A stretch of 64,000 bases of DNA, taken from Dromiciops gliroides (lineage: Eukaryota > Chordata > Mammalia > Microbiotheria > Microbiotheriidae). The stretch is from contig NC_057861.1 of NCBI RefSeq assembly GCF_019393635.1, positions 81,227,327 to 81,291,326 on the forward strand, given 5' to 3'. The notes under the pieces were generated by a model, which saw only the letters and a list, made by a program, of their open reading frames with translations, had not been told where the DNA came from and ran no database searches. The position numbers and the translations under genes were made by a program. Shown one piece after another: positions 1 through 11,110 of this stretch; positions within the stretch are counted from its first letter, which is position 1, and each line of letters opens with the position of its first letter.

Positions 1-360
1 GTGCCAGGAGTGATATCTGCACCCTACTGTCCACTCAGCAAGGCTGGGGCTCTTGGAGCCTGAGATTCTCAGCCTCGGTGATCTGAAGGCCAAGAATCAG
101 TCATTCTCTCCCCAGTCCAATTGCCCCACCCCCTTTCCACCAGGCTGAGAAGACAGCAGTCCCTCAAGGTGACTTCTCATGAGGGGCTCGAGTAATAAAC
201 CTTCCTTTGGCAGATGCCTTATATGGGATGGGGAGAAAGTTCCCTCAGTGGTTCTCTCCAGCCCGAACCCACCCGCCACCCAAGCACGTCCAGAGCCTGA
301 GCATGTATGTGTAGCAAATGCGCAGCTTACATGTTGTCTAACGTTTTAATCGCTCTGCCT
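1..360. other. Unique sequence at left edge
   Basis: No repeat or exon recognised. AATAAA occurs in GAGTAATAAACC (about 191-202) and could be the polyadenylation signal of a gene to the left, but nothing else supports that. Confidence 0.3.
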
Positions 361-376
361 AAAGATTGTGTCCAAT

Positions 377-544
377 CTTTTTTTTTGTTTTTGTTTTTGT
401 TTTTTTAGTGAGGCAATTGGGGTTAAGTAACTTGCCCAGGGTCACATAGCTAGTAGGTGTTAAGTGTCTGAGGCTGGATTTGAACTCAGGTACCCCTGAC
501 TCCAGGGCCAGTGCTCTCTATCCACTGAGCCATCTAGCTGCCCC
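377..544 (-). mobile_element. WSINE1-like SINE
   Basis: Full-length; poly(T) on the left. Target duplication GTGTCCAATCTTTTT at 368-382 and 545-559. Confidence 0.93.
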
Positions 545-624
545 GTGTCCAATCTTTTTAATTCTCCATGTCATCTTCATTCAGGCTAAAAGCCCTTTGA
601 GGCCCTGGGCGATAGGTCACCTTG

Positions 625-770
625 TAGATTGACAGCAGGAAAGGGACCCTAGTGTTCAGACACTACAATCACCCTACAAACGAATTTGTCATTTAGCAGG
701 ATGCCTTTGTCAACAAGCCTTGGGCTCAAAGACTTTTCCCACTTAGAGGCAGGGACGGTGGGATGGCATG
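625..770 (+). repeat. Dispersed duplicate block, copy 1
   Basis: GACAGCAGGAAAGGGACCCT, AATTTGTCATTTAGCAGGAT and AAAGACTTTT recur in the same order at 2345-2490. Confidence 0.75.
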
Positions 771-1069
771 CACTGACTCACCCACATTCCTAGGAGTGAT
801 TCAGAGCAAGTTTGTAGGTGTTGGTGTTTTAAAAGCATAATTCCTAGTTGGGTTGGGGGAGCACTGACAAGCTGCCAAATGTTGGTGTCAGGACTCAAGC
901 TCCTTCTGGGGGAGGCTTGGGTTTAGACTCATTACCATCTGTGATTTGGTGCCTTCGTCTAAGACCCTCACCCCCTTAGGACTCACCCCTGGGAATTTGC
1001 CTAATTATTGCCTTCTCAGAGGTCCTGGGAATTGAAATAAAGACCTTTGGATTTAGGAATTGGCACATC

Positions 1070-1375
1070 TAGATAATCTCTAAGGTCCTTTCCAGCTCTG
1101 ACATTTTGTGTTCTAGGTCTCCTTCCAGCTCTGACATTCAGTGTTCTAGGATCAGACCCTTCCAGCTCTAACATTCTATGTTCTAAGGCTGCTTCCAGCT
1201 CTAATACTCTATGTTCTAAGGAAGAACCTTTCCAGCTCTATTATTCTGTGTTCTAAGGCACTTCCAATTCTAATATTTTAGGTTCTAACGTGCCTTCCGA
1301 CTTGGCTGTTCAATGTTCTTTGTTCTAAGGTGCTTCTCAGAGCTGACATTGGGTTTAATGTTCCAACGTATCTTC
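1070..1375 (+). repeat. Divergent minisatellite, about 36-40 bp unit
   Basis: About eight units around TTCCAGCTCTGACATTCTGT and GTTCTAAGG. The same unit recurs at 20905-20985 and 63150-63355. Confidence 0.8.
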
Positions 1376-1390
1376 TATCCCTTATAGATT

Positions 1391-1693
1391 CAGGGTTCTT
1401 AATCTTTTTAGTGTCATAAATTTCTTTGGCAGTCTGGGGAAATGTATGGACTCCTCAGAATAATGCTTTTAAATGCATAAAATGCAGAGGAATAAAAATA
1501 TATATTGAATTGTAGTTATCACAATATATTTTTAAAAGTTCACAGACTAGGGGCAGCTAGGTGGCACAGTGGATAGAGAAGCGACCCTGGAGTCAGGAGG
1601 ACCTGAGTTCAAATCCAGCCTCGGACACTTGACACGGACTAACTGTGTGACCCTGGGAAAGTCACTTAACCCCAACTGCCTCACTAAAAATAA

Positions 1694-1749
<56 letters not shown>

Positions 1750-1782
1750 AAAGGTTCACAGACTTCAGAGTAAGAACCCCTG
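1391..1782. mobile_element. DNA-transposon relic interrupted by a SINE
   Basis: It begins CAGGGTTCTTAA and ends TAAGAACCCCTG, inverted termini typical of an old mammalian hAT-Charlie-like element. Internal phrases (ACTCCTCAGAATAATG, AAATGCATAAAATGC) fit the same group. A SINE with its own target duplication sits inside (1550-1749). Confidence 0.65.
1550..1749 (+). mobile_element. WSINE1-like SINE with (GATA)n tail
   Basis: Head GGGGCAGCTAGGTGGCACAG; the A tail has become (GATA)14. Duplication GTTCACAGACT at 1538-1548 and 1754-1764. Nested in the DNA transposon 1391-1782. Confidence 0.93.
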
Positions 1783-3009
1783 ACTATGCTATATTCTAAG
1801 TGGATAAATGAAGCGGGGAGGGGAGACAGGGATAGGAGGACATGTCAATGAAAGAAGTCAATAGGCTTTTTTGTGGTTGGGGAGGAACAATGACTGGAGA
1901 AGCGGAGAGGGAATGGGGCAGCAGCCATAGGGTCATAGGGCCCTTGTATAGACAAAACTTTGCAGAGCCGATCATGGATGTCATAGATCAACTCATTTAG
2001 TCTTCCTCTAGGCTTCTATCCCCACTCCCCTTCTTCCTCTTTGTCCACATTGTGGGAAAGATAGGAGGAAGATGCTTGGTCTGGTTGGAGAGATCATTCA
2101 CAAATGTGAAACAGAAAGCAAGACATTACAAAGCATTAGTGAACTGTCAAAGTGAAGGTAAGGTCTTTAGGACTCAGAGAGTTGCAAGTTAGGGAAGACT
2201 GCCTGGTGGTGGCATGCTTTGGTCTGGTGCTTTATAAGGGAATAGAATGTTAGGGTGGAAAAAGAGCTCAGAGATAATCTTGCCCAGCCAACCCCTCTCT
2301 GTTGAATGGCTTATCCCACAGCAACACAAAGGTAGTAATTCACAGAGCCACACTGGAATAGATCAACAGCAGGAAGGGACCCTAGAGTTCAGGCAATCCC
2401 ATCACTTAATTAATTTGTCATTTAGCAGGATTCTTTTATCGACAAGCTGTGGGATGAAAGACTTTTTCCATTTAGGGGCAGGGAGGGGGAACTCTGAATT
2501 CCAAACCAGGATTCCGTCTGCTGTATCACATATCCAGCTGTCAGATCTGGAGGGGGCAAACTCTCCCCACATATGCAGAGGCAGCAGTAGAGGCCAGCCC
2601 TGGGGCCCCTAAGTTTGGTGCAGAGCTTTGAATCTTAGCATGAAGTCCCTGGCTGGGCTTGGACAGCAAGACTTGAGCCCCTGCCTCCAAGGGACACCCC
2701 TTGCCTTAAGGTGTTTGGTTCCATCCCTGGGGACAGGGCCATGGAGACCAAGTGCCCCTTGTTTCTAAGGAATTGCAACATAGGCATTGCCCTTTCCCCA
2801 GCTGGGATTCTAGGGAATATTGGGCCCAGAACAATCCAGGAAGGGAAAAGCCAGGATTAGGGATGGACTCCTGGCCAAAGCTTTCCCCATTTCTATGCCC
2901 TGTTTACCAAGACTTGAGCAAAAGGCCCAAGTACTCATGGGAACTCAGCAATTCCTGGGCAAAACAACTAAGCCCATGATTACCAAGTGCTATTTCTGAC
3001 ATTTACCCA
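1783..3009. other. Mostly unique DNA upstream of LYPD2
   Basis: Besides the duplicate block (2345-2490) and a MIR/CR1-like word near 2250, I see no gene. Frames at 2247-2612 and 2752-2979 have no recognisable motif. Confidence 0.4.
2345..2490 (+). repeat. Dispersed duplicate block, copy 2
   Basis: CAACAGCAGGAAGGGACCCT, AATTTGTCATTTAGCAGGAT and AAAGACTTTTTCCATTTAG, matching 625-770 in order. Confidence 0.75.
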
Positions 3010-3245
3010 GGGGCAGCTAGGTGGTTCAGTGGATAGAGAGCCGGGCCTAAAGTCAGGAAGACCTGAGTTCAAATTGGACCTCAAACACTTACAAACTGTG
3101 TGACCCTGGACAGGTCACAACCTTTTAATCTACTGGAGAAGGAAATGTCAAATTACTCCAGTATCTTTGCCAAGAAAACCCCATGGACAGTATGGTCCAC
3201 AGGGTCATGAAGAGTTGGGCATGAATCAACGACAACAACAAGAAC
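3010..3245 (+). mobile_element. MAR1-type SINE (RTE-tailed)
   Basis: tRNA-like head, core, then a tail with GAGAAGGAAATGTCAAATTA and a GGTCATGAAGAGTTGGGCAT end, followed by CAACAACAAG. Confidence 0.9.
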
Positions 3246-3285
3246 AAAGTCCCTGACATATACCCAGGCTTCCCTTATAATCATT

Positions 3286-3430
3286 GCTAGGTGGCTCAGT
3301 GGATAGAGCCCTGGCCCTGGAATCAGGCAGACCCGAGTTCAAATCTCACCTCAGGCACTAGCTGTGTAACCCTGAGTAAGTCAGTTAACCCCAATTGCCT
3401 TAAAAAACAAAAACCCAACAACAAGAACAA
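3286..3430 (+). mobile_element. WSINE1-like SINE, divergent
   Basis: GCTAGGTGGCTCAGTGGATA head, B box GAGTTCAAATCTC, A-rich tail. Confidence 0.85.
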
Positions 3431-3480
3431 CAACATCCAGGGCCATCTCCAGTCATCCTGATCTATATTTTGCCACTACC

Positions 3481-3634
3481 CGGCTAGGTGGCGCAGTGGA
3501 TAGAGCACTGGCCCTGGATTCAGGAGGACCTGAGTTCAAATCCAGCCTCAGACACTTGACACACTTACTAGCTGTGTGACCCTGGGCAAGTCACTTAACC
3601 CTCATTGCCCTGCAACAAAAACAAAAACAAAAAA
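3481..3634 (+). mobile_element. WSINE1-like SINE
   Basis: Complete head, core and CAAAAACAAAAA tail. Confidence 0.9.
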
Positions 3635-3689
3635 GAATAGACAAACAACAACTTTCTCTCTTCTCTGTTTATCCCAATCCTTTTTGGGA

Positions 3690-3880
3690 CCAGACCTGTA
3701 CTGGGTGGTATACAGTACAAAGTACTAGGCTTGGAGGCAGGAAGACTTAACGAGTTCAAATTGTGCCTCTGATACATACTAGCTTTGTGACCATGAGAAA
3801 GTCATTTAACCTCTTTCAGATTCAGTTTCTTCATGTGTAAAATGGGGATAATAATAGCACCTTTGTGAAAATAAAATGAG
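3690..3880 (+). mobile_element. MIR/THER1-type SINE
   Basis: GCAGGAAGACTTAACGAGTT, TTTGTGACCATGAGAAAGTC, GTGTAAAATGGGGATAATA. Confidence 0.65.
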
Positions 3881-3908
3881 ATCATATTTTTAGTTACTGA
3901 AAACTTTA

Positions 3909-4153
3909 GGGGCAGCAAGGTGGCTCAATGGCTAGAGCACTGGTCCCGGAGTCAGAAAGACTCATCTTCCTGAGTTCAAATTTGGCCTCAGACACTTAGT
4001 AGCTTTGTGACTCTGGGCAATCACTTAACCCTGTTTGCCTCAGTTCCCTCATTTGTAAAATGAGCTGGAGAAGGAAATGGCAAACCATTCTTTGCCAAGA
4101 AAACACACAAAAATGTGGTCACAAAGAGTCTGGCACAAATGAAAAACAGCAAC
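3909..4153 (+). mobile_element. MAR1-type SINE
   Basis: Complete head and core; tail AATGAGCTGGAGAAGGAAAT, then GTGGTCACAAAGAGTCTGGC. Confidence 0.9.
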
Positions 4154-4163
4154 TTTAAAGCTC

Positions 4164-4197
4164 TATTATTATTACTATTATTGTTATTATTATTATT
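4164..4197 (+). repeat. (ATT)n microsatellite
   Basis: Imperfect ATT repeat directly after a MAR1 SINE tail; encodes the poly-Leu of a spurious frame. Confidence 0.9.
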
Positions 4198-4446
4198 GAA
4201 ACTTTCAACTAATGAAGTTCTGGATAAGTCTCTAAGACTAATAGTCCTAAAGGACTGCCTAGAGAGTGCTGAGAAGTTAAATGATTTTACCCAGTCACAT
4301 AATTAATGTTTATGGGAGGTGGAATTGGAATTCAGGTCTTCCAGACTCCAAGGCCAACTCTATGCATTACCCATCACTGTATCTGTCCATTACCATCCTG
4401 CCTTCAATCCTGTCCCTCCTTAAATGATAATAGTTATGATAGAGGT

Positions 4447-4609
4447 TTTTTGTTTTGTTTTGTTTCGGGTTTTTTGCAGGGCAATGGGGTTAAGTGACTT
4501 GTCCAGGATCTCATAGCTAGTAAGTGTCAATTGTCTGAGGCCAGATTTGAACTCAGGTCCTCCTGAATCCAGGGCCGGTGCTCTATCCACTGCGCCATCT
4601 AGCCGCCCC
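4447..4609 (-). mobile_element. WSINE1-like SINE
   Basis: Complete, poly(T) left, head AGATGGCGCAGTGGATAGAG on the minus strand; flanks TAGAGGTTTT / TAGAGTTTTA. Confidence 0.88.
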
Positions 4610-4639
4610 CCCCTAGAGTTTTAATATATAAAAAGTACT

Positions 4640-4760
4640 TTCCCTACAACCTTATGAGGTAGATGGTACAACTATTACGCTAATTTTACACATGAGGAAA
4701 CCAAGGCTCTCTGTTACATAGCTATGAAATGGTAAAACCAATATTGGAACCCAAGTCTCA
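4640..4760 (-). mobile_element. MIR fragment
   Basis: CCTTATGAGGTAGATGGTAC, TTTTACACATGAGGAAACC. Confidence 0.5.
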
Positions 4761-5029
4761 TGATTCTACCATCTCCTTCAGAAGTCTTTCCCAGATCATG
4801 CCGATACAGGCAGATTGTTTTCTTCCTCCTACCTGAAACTGGGCACTCTGAGATGTCATAATCAGTCTTTTTAGGTGAATTTTCCCATAGGTGTCTCCCC
4901 AGCCAGACCAGGAACTCTTGGGCAGCTAGGCTCAGGTTTTTCTTTCTTGTATCTCCCCCACGTCTTGCTGAGGAACCAACACCTTGGAGAATGCTAATTA
5001 TATAAATTCTGAAGGAAGGAGAGGCCATG

Positions 5030-5150
5030 TGGCAAAGGGGAGAGACCCCCTAACCTAGGCCCCAGAAGTTAAATTCAGATCCTGGCTCAGCCCATGGCTT
5101 ACTGTATGACTCTGGACAAGTCACTTCCTCTTTCCCATATTCATTCCTGG
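5030..5150 (+). mobile_element. MIR fragment
   Basis: AATTCAGATCCTGGCTCAGC, GTATGACTCTGGACAAGTCA. Confidence 0.55.
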
Positions 5151-5164
5151 ATATTAGATTTTAG

Positions 5165-5510
5165 GACAGCTCTTGACAAACTCAATCCTATTCAGGGAAG
5201 GTCAAGCCAGGGTAATGAAAGGAGGAGATCATGTCATGTAAGGATCAGATGAAAGAAATGGGAATGCTTACCTTGGAGAAGAGAAGGCATGGCAGCTGAC
5301 CACAGACATCTGAAGGACTGTTATAGAGCAGAGGGACCCAGCCCGGACCCAGAAGACAGGGAAGAGGGCCAATGGTAGGAAATTACATGTAGGAACTTTT
5401 GGTTCAGTGGGAAGAAAAGCTTTCTAATAATTAAAGTTGTCCCATAATAGAATAGACCAGTAGAGAGATAGAGAAGTCCCCAACAGTGGAAGGTAAACTC
5501 CTTGCTGGTA
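5165..5510 (+). mobile_element. CR1/L3 LINE fragment
   Basis: ATGCTTACCTTGGAGAAGAG, then CATCTGAAGGACTGTTATAG and AGAGGGACCCAG, in the order of the CR1/L3 3' end. Degenerate. Confidence 0.6.
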
Positions 5511-5577
5511 GGGATTGTTTCATTTATTATTTTTTCATCCCTACTACATACATAACCAGTGTCTGGCAATTTATTTA

Positions 5578-5818
5578 TGCTTGTTCAGTTGTTTTTCAGT
5601 TGTGTCCCCCTGTTTGTGACCCTATTTGGAGTTTTCTTAGCAAAGATATTGGAGTGGTTTGTCATTTCCTTCTCCAGCTTATTTTACAGATGAGGAAACT
5701 GAGGCAAACAGGGTTAAATGACTTACCCAGAGTTACACAGCTACTAAGTATCAGAGGCTAGATTTGAACTCATGAATATGAGTCTTCCTGATTCCAAGCC
5801 CAGTGCTCTTTATAGTAC
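5578..5818 (-). mobile_element. MAR1-type SINE
   Basis: Antisense tail GTTTGTGACCCTATTTGGAG and TTCCTTCTCCAGCTTATTTT, then core and head. Confidence 0.88.
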
Positions 5819-6108
5819 AATTTATAGGTGTTTAATAAATACTTGCTAATTGATTGATTAAGCTAAAGCTTTATGACTTGCTGTAAAGTATTACAGAAAC
5901 GATTCTTGCTCAGGGATTGATTTACATATTGCTCAAGGACCCTTCTTGGAAATTAATACAATTGCTATTCTTTTTGATGTGAGTCCTTTAGGAATCAAGG
6001 GACAGGAAAGCACAGGGATAAGAATGTTCAGTATAGTATAAGGTAAGAATGGAAGAACTTTTCATCAAATGGATTAAGGATACATACTTTTTAAAACCCT
6101 CTAAAGTA

Positions 6109-6261
6109 GGGGCAGCTAGGTGGCGCTGTGGATGGAGCACCGGCTCTGGAGTCAGGAGTACCTGAGTTCAAACCCAGCCTCAGACACTTAACACTAGCTG
6201 TGTGACCCTGGGCAAGTCACTTAACCCCAACTGCCTCACTAAAAAAAAAAAACAAAAAAAC
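6109..6261 (+). mobile_element. WSINE1-like SINE
   Basis: Complete. Duplication AACCCTCTAAAGTA at 6095-6108 and 6262-6275. Confidence 0.95.
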
Positions 6262-6692
6262 AACCCTCTAAAGTAGACCTTTTCTTCATTGTTAAACGAA
6301 GAAGCGTCCTTGACTTTTTCATGTTGTGATATCTTTTTTTTAATATAGATTTTAGCATGAAAAGTAGAAGGAACTAACTGGGATTGATTGTTAAATTTTG
6401 AGCATGAGCATTTACACCTCAGAAATTGGAAAAACTGGAAATCAGCACTTAAGAAATCAGACTTAAGAAGGTGATGGAAAACATGTTACCAATGCAGTTA
6501 ATACTTAAAAAAAAAAATATTGTATATTCTTCACTGCCCCGCCCCCCCACCAAGAGAGCTGGTTGTTAAACATTTACCAGCATACTCCTGCTTCCAGTTA
6601 AGATTCTTTTGTTCTTTTAAGGCCATGGTTTCTTCATCTATACAAGATAGACTAAATGATCTCACTGTCTGGGTTAAAAAGAATTTACCCTT

Positions 6693-6842
6693 GGGGCAGC
6701 TGGGTGGCACAATGGATAGAGCACCGGCCCTGGAGTCAGGAGGACCTGAGTTCAAATCTGACCTCATACACTTGACACTTACTAGCTGTGTGACCCTGGG
6801 CAAGTCACTTAACCCCAATTGCCTCTCTCTCTCTCTCTCTTT

Positions 6843-6895
<53 letters not shown>
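6693..6895 (+). mobile_element. WSINE1-like SINE with (TC)n(CA)n tail
   Basis: Complete; the tail has become (TC)10 and (CA)23. Duplication AGAATTTACCCTTG around both ends. Confidence 0.95.
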
Positions 6896-6899
6896 AGAA

Positions 6900-7490
6900 T
6901 TTACCCTTGTCAGAACTGGGGCATGTAGTCAGGCATAAATTAGCTTGGCCAGCAGGGGGAAGACAGGCCTGCCTGGTAACTGGATCAGATAAGGCTAGAT
7001 ATGTGGAACAATGGGTTTCAATTCAGCAGTCAGCAGCTACTCTGTAGGTTACTGAGAGAAGCCATGGACAGACAAAGACAAAAAAATGAAATAAGCCCCA
7101 CCCTCAAGGAGCATATAATAGAGGGACTGGGATGAGAAGGGGAGGAAAGGGAATTCTATGGTCTAGAAAAGGACTCCTTTCAGGTCTCACTGCCACTGGA
7201 CAGGCATCATGGCACCAGGAAGAGTCCAGAAGAGGCTGGAGAAACTTTCTGTCCTTCTTGGCTTCACATTCAAGGCCTCATTGACCTCTTAGACTGAAGG
7301 CATCTTAGAACTTAGAATAATAGAGCCAGAAATGGTCTTGGAGACCATCTCTTCCTAGAAAGGAAGTGACTTACATGAAAGTAAACATGAGGAGTCAATG
7401 ACTGGAACTCTAATTTCCTCTTTACCTTATTCCTAATATGCACCCTGCCCCATTCCAGTTAGATTTGTTTGAAAAGAGAACTAGATTTGA
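6900..7490. other. Unique DNA, no gene seen
   Basis: Between a SINE and MIR/L2 debris. It should hold LYPD2 exon 1 or its promoter if these are local, but no leader with a phase-1 donor was found. Confidence 0.3.
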
Positions 7491-7499
7491 AGTATTTAT

Positions 7500-7600
7500 G
7501 ACTTGGACCACCATGTTCTTCTTTCTGGACCTCAATTTCCTCTTTTGTAAAATGAGGTGGTTGTGCTAAATGGTCTCCGGAGGCTCATCCAACCCTAAAT
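7500..7600 (+). mobile_element. MIR fragment
   Basis: GACCTCAATTTCCTCTTTTG, TAAAATGAGGTGGTTGTGCT. Confidence 0.5.
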
Positions 7601-7614
7601 CCTTCTTCATACAA

Positions 7615-7805
7615 GCACCACTGTCCAGGTTGATCCCTTCTCTGAAAAACCTTCTCCTTTTCTTTCTCTGACCCAAGTCTTCCCATCCTTCAAGGCCCAG
7701 CTCCAGTCATACTCTATATCCACTCCCATCTTCCCTAACTGTCTCTATTCCAAGCTTTTCTCTCTGTCCATTAGCATCTGAACTACACAATCTCCTATGT
7801 ATTAA
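7615..7805 (+). mobile_element. L2 LINE 3' fragment
   Basis: CTTCAAGGCCCAGCTCCAGT, ATCCACTCCCATCTTCCC: typical L2 3' end. Confidence 0.6.
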
Positions 7806-8104
7806 GTCCTATTTCTGTCATGGAGTTCTCCCCAGGGACAGCAACTGAGTGTTCTCCTCTTGTCTTCCCTACCATGCAGCAGAACTCAGAGCAAACAAGA
7901 TAAATGTTTCCATTCCATTCGATTAATATGGGGATCAAATGGGAATCATTCCTGTAAGGACAGACTAAAAAATTAAGCCTACCTTTTCTGAAGAAATGGG
8001 GATTGAGAGCGGTCAGAATCAAAGTACATGGATAAGGCAGGTAGAGCCTAGACATATCCAGAACCTTAGAAAATGCTCCTTGGGGAGTCTTAAGGCACTA
8101 GGAA

Positions 8105-9251
8105 AAAATGGGTAGAAATGATACTAAAGAAGATGAATGCTGGAAAAGCTGGGAAACAATCTGGCAGAAACTAGATGTAGACCATTATTATAAGGTCAAA
8201 GTGGATATATAACCTAGACATAAATGGAGCTAAAACTAAATTAAAAGAAGATAGAACATATTACTTATCAGATTTATTGATAAGAGAAAAATATATTTAT
8301 AAAAAAGAGATAAAGGGCACTGTGGGATGTAAAATGGATAATTTTGGTTACATTAAATTAAAAATGTTTTGTACAAATAAAACCAATATAGCCAAGATTA
8401 GAAGGAAAGCAGAAAATTGAGGAAAAAAATAATAGACATTCTCAGATAAAGGCCTCATATCTCAAATATATAGAGAACTGAGTCAAATTTATAAGAATAT
8501 GCATCATTCCCCAATTGATAAGTGGTCAAAGGATATGAATGGGCAATTTTTGGAAGAAAAAACTTTCAAAGCTATATATAGACATATAAAAAGGGGCTCT
8601 AAATCATTATTGATGAAAGAAATGTAAATTTAAACAACTTTGAGGTACTATCTCACACCTATCAGATTGGCTTAAATGATAGAAGGAGGAAATGACAAAT
8701 GCTGGAGGGAATGTGGAAAAATTGGGACACTAATATACTGTTGGTAGAACTATGTACTGATTCAACCATTATGGAGAGCTATATAGAACTATACCCAAAA
8801 AGTTTTAAAAATACCCTTTGACCCAATACCACTATTAGGTGTTTCCCAAGATGATCAGGGAAAAGGGAAAAGAACCTGTATGTTCTAAAATATTTATAGC
8901 AGCTCTATTTTGTGGTGGTAAAGAACTAGAAATTAAGGAGATGCCCATTGGAAAATGACCAAACAAGCTATGGTATATGATTGTGATGGAATACTACTGT
9001 ACTAAAAGAAAAGGTGAGCTGGTTGATTTTAGAAAAATATGCAAAGACTTGCATGAAATAATGAAGAGTGAAATGAGCAGAACCAAAAGAACATTGTATA
9101 TGCTAACAGCAATAATGTTCAAAAAGTGTGAATGGCTAAGCTATTCTTAGTAATATGGATATTCACATCAATTCCAAGGGACCTATGAAGAAAGATGCTA
9201 TCTACCTTCAGAGAAAGGTCTTATATATGTATATACTGTATAATTTCACAT

Positions 9252-9290
<39 letters not shown>
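8105..9290 (+). mobile_element. L1 3' end (ORF2 C-terminus and 3'UTR)
   Basis: Sense L1: ACTATCTCACACCTATCAGA, ATACTGTTGGTAGAACTATG, ATGAGCAGAACCAAAAGAAC. These code for the ORF2 end (short form of MEYYC...SEMSRTKRTL) and the 3'UTR, ending in (TA)n(TG)n. 5'-truncated, many stops. Confidence 0.8.

Positions 9291-9292
<2 letters not shown>
9250..9292 (+). repeat. (TA)n(TG)n at L1 end
   Basis: TATATA run followed by TGTGTG, a simple repeat at the L1 3' boundary. Confidence 0.9.
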
Positions 9293-9293
<1 letters not shown>

Positions 9294-9359
9294 CAAGTGC
9301 TGGCCTTCTCTAGTGTGGGGTTGGCAGGATGGAGGGTGATAACTTAAAACTCAAAATGT

Positions 9360-9545
9360 AGCAAATAAATGAATGAATGAACAAATAAATAAATAAATGG
9401 ATGGCTAGATAAATAAACAGACAAGCAAATAAATAAATAAATAATGAGTTAATGGATAAATAAATGAATGAATGAATGATAGATGAATAAATAAATGAGT
9501 GGATGAGTAAATGAATAGATAGATAAATTTATTTGTTTGTTTACT
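9360..9545 (+). repeat. AAAT/GAAT tetranucleotide array with complementary end
   Basis: Interleaved AAAT, GAAT, GATA and GGAT units for about 160 nt, then TTTATTTGTTTGTTTACTTA, roughly the reverse complement of the array. A hairpin is possible. Confidence 0.85.
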
Positions 9546-9734
9546 TATTTATGTATTAGTTAGTGTTAAATGAAGAAGAAGACGAACCATTTGCTTTGTG
9601 GCTGCACTCTAGGGATCACTGGACCTCTCCATCTGTCCTACAGTTGAACCCTCCCATAAGCATTACCTCCCCCTATTAAAATGTGAGCTCCTTTAGATAA
9701 TAAAAACAATGATAACACTAAGGTGCTATTTTCT

Positions 9735-9855
9735 CCTTGTTTTTCAAATGAAGAAATTAAGGCTGAAGGAGGTTAAGTGACTTGTATGGGGTCACATATC
9801 TAGTAAGTATTTGAGGCTGGATTTGAACTCAGGTCTTCCCACCTGCAAGGACTTT
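9735..9855 (-). mobile_element. MIR fragment
   Basis: GAGGTTAAGTGACTTGTATG, GGATTTGAACTCAGGTCTTC. Confidence 0.6.
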
Positions 9856-9954
9856 ATCATCATTTTTGTTTTGAAATCTCCATTGCTTTGCATAGAATAA
9901 GTACCTAATAAGTGTTTTTACATTCAGGGAAGTCAGAGAATCATACATTTAGAC

Positions 9955-10110
9955 CTTTAAGGAACCTAAAACATAATCTAATTCAATTTCTTCTTTAATA
10001 GATAAGTAAACTAAAGCCCAGAACGGTTAATTATCTTGCCCCAGGTCATTAGGATAGTAAGTAAAAGGGCTTGGATTCAAAATCAATTCTTCTGTATAAG
10101 GCTGGTGACT
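9955..10110 (-). mobile_element. MIR/CR1-related fragment
   Basis: ACATAATCTAATTCAATTTC, GCCCAGAACGGTTAATTATC; decayed. Confidence 0.45.
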
Positions 10111-10479
10111 TTGCACAGCCCTGCCTCACCTTAAATCCAATTCACTTGCAAGTCAAGACATCACTGTCCTGATGTCACTGGTCCTCTCTTAGAAAGAACA
10201 AACAGCAACAATTACAAGAGACCCAGGATAGCCAAAGAGACCCTAATGAAAAAAGAAGGAAATCCCTGGAGATTGGTCTGGAATTTAAGAGAGCTCAGGG
10301 ATCTGAGCTCTATCCGTATTCTGGGAGGCCAGCCCAACCTCTTCCACAGAAGTCCTCAGGCTCTGTTAGTGCTGAGATCCCCAGCAGGGGGTGCTAAGGG
10401 GTTGAGCTCCAGAGTCATCTCTGGTGTTATGTCCACCCCTTACCTCCCTTCTATGGTTTAAAAAAAACATTTTTAACAT

Positions 10480-11110
10480 TCTTTTTAAATTTTTAAGTTA
10501 AAAATTCTCTCCTTCCCTCCATCCTCTCCTTCACCCATTGAGAAGGCAAGCAATGTGATACCCATTATACAGATGAAGTCATGCAAAACATATTTCCATG
10601 TTAGCCATGTTGCCCCACCCACCCACCCACCCCCTCTCCCCCAAAAAGGAAAGGAAAATAAAGTTAAAAAAAAAAAGTTTTCATTCCCTTAGTTCTCTCT
10701 TTGGAGGTGGATAACATTTTTCATTATAACTTTTGGAATTGTGGATCATTGCATGGATCAGAGTAGCTAAGTCTTTCACAGTTGATTGTTATAATGTTGC
10801 TGTTTCTGTGTATGTTGTTCTCCTGGTTCTTCTCATTTCACTTGGCATCAGTTCATATAAGTCTTTCCACGTTATTTTCTGAAGCCATCCTCTTTGTCAC
10901 TCCATATAACACAATACTATTCCATCACAATCACATACCATACCTTACTCAGCCGTTTCCAAGATTGGCGTCCCTTCAATTTCCAAATCTTTGCCACCAC
11001 AAAAAGAGCTACTATAAATGTTTTTGCACATATAGGTCCTTTTCCCTTTTCTTTGATCCCTTTGAGGTATAAACTGAATAGAAGCATTGCTGAGTCACAG
11101 GGTACCCTAT
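10480..11110 (-). mobile_element. L1 3' end, antisense
   Basis: GTTGTTCTCCTGGTTCTTCT, CATTTCACTTGGCATCAG and CCACAAAAAGAGCTACTATA are antisense ORF2-end phrases. The 3'UTR lies to the left with a (CCCA)n stretch at about 10612-10633. The hydrophobic plus-strand frame starting at 10782 belongs to this element and is not a gene. Confidence 0.8.

Noticed and set aside
500-540. tRNA-like A and B boxes in many places
   Set aside because: They belong to SINE heads; none folds into a complete functional tRNA gene with intact acceptor stem.
2247-2612. 121-codon plus frame near the left end
   Set aside because: Contains the dispersed duplicate block and MIR/CR1-like words.
6520-7047. 175-codon plus frame, longest in the window
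   Set aside because: Runs through a SINE and its (TC)n(CA)n tail; no domain.
7795-8055. 86-codon minus frame
   Set aside because: No motif; it overlaps old LINE-like sequence.
10782-11072. Hydrophobic plus-strand frame that could look like a LYPD2 signal peptide
   Set aside because: It lies in antisense L1 ORF2-end sequence and has no phase-1 donor.
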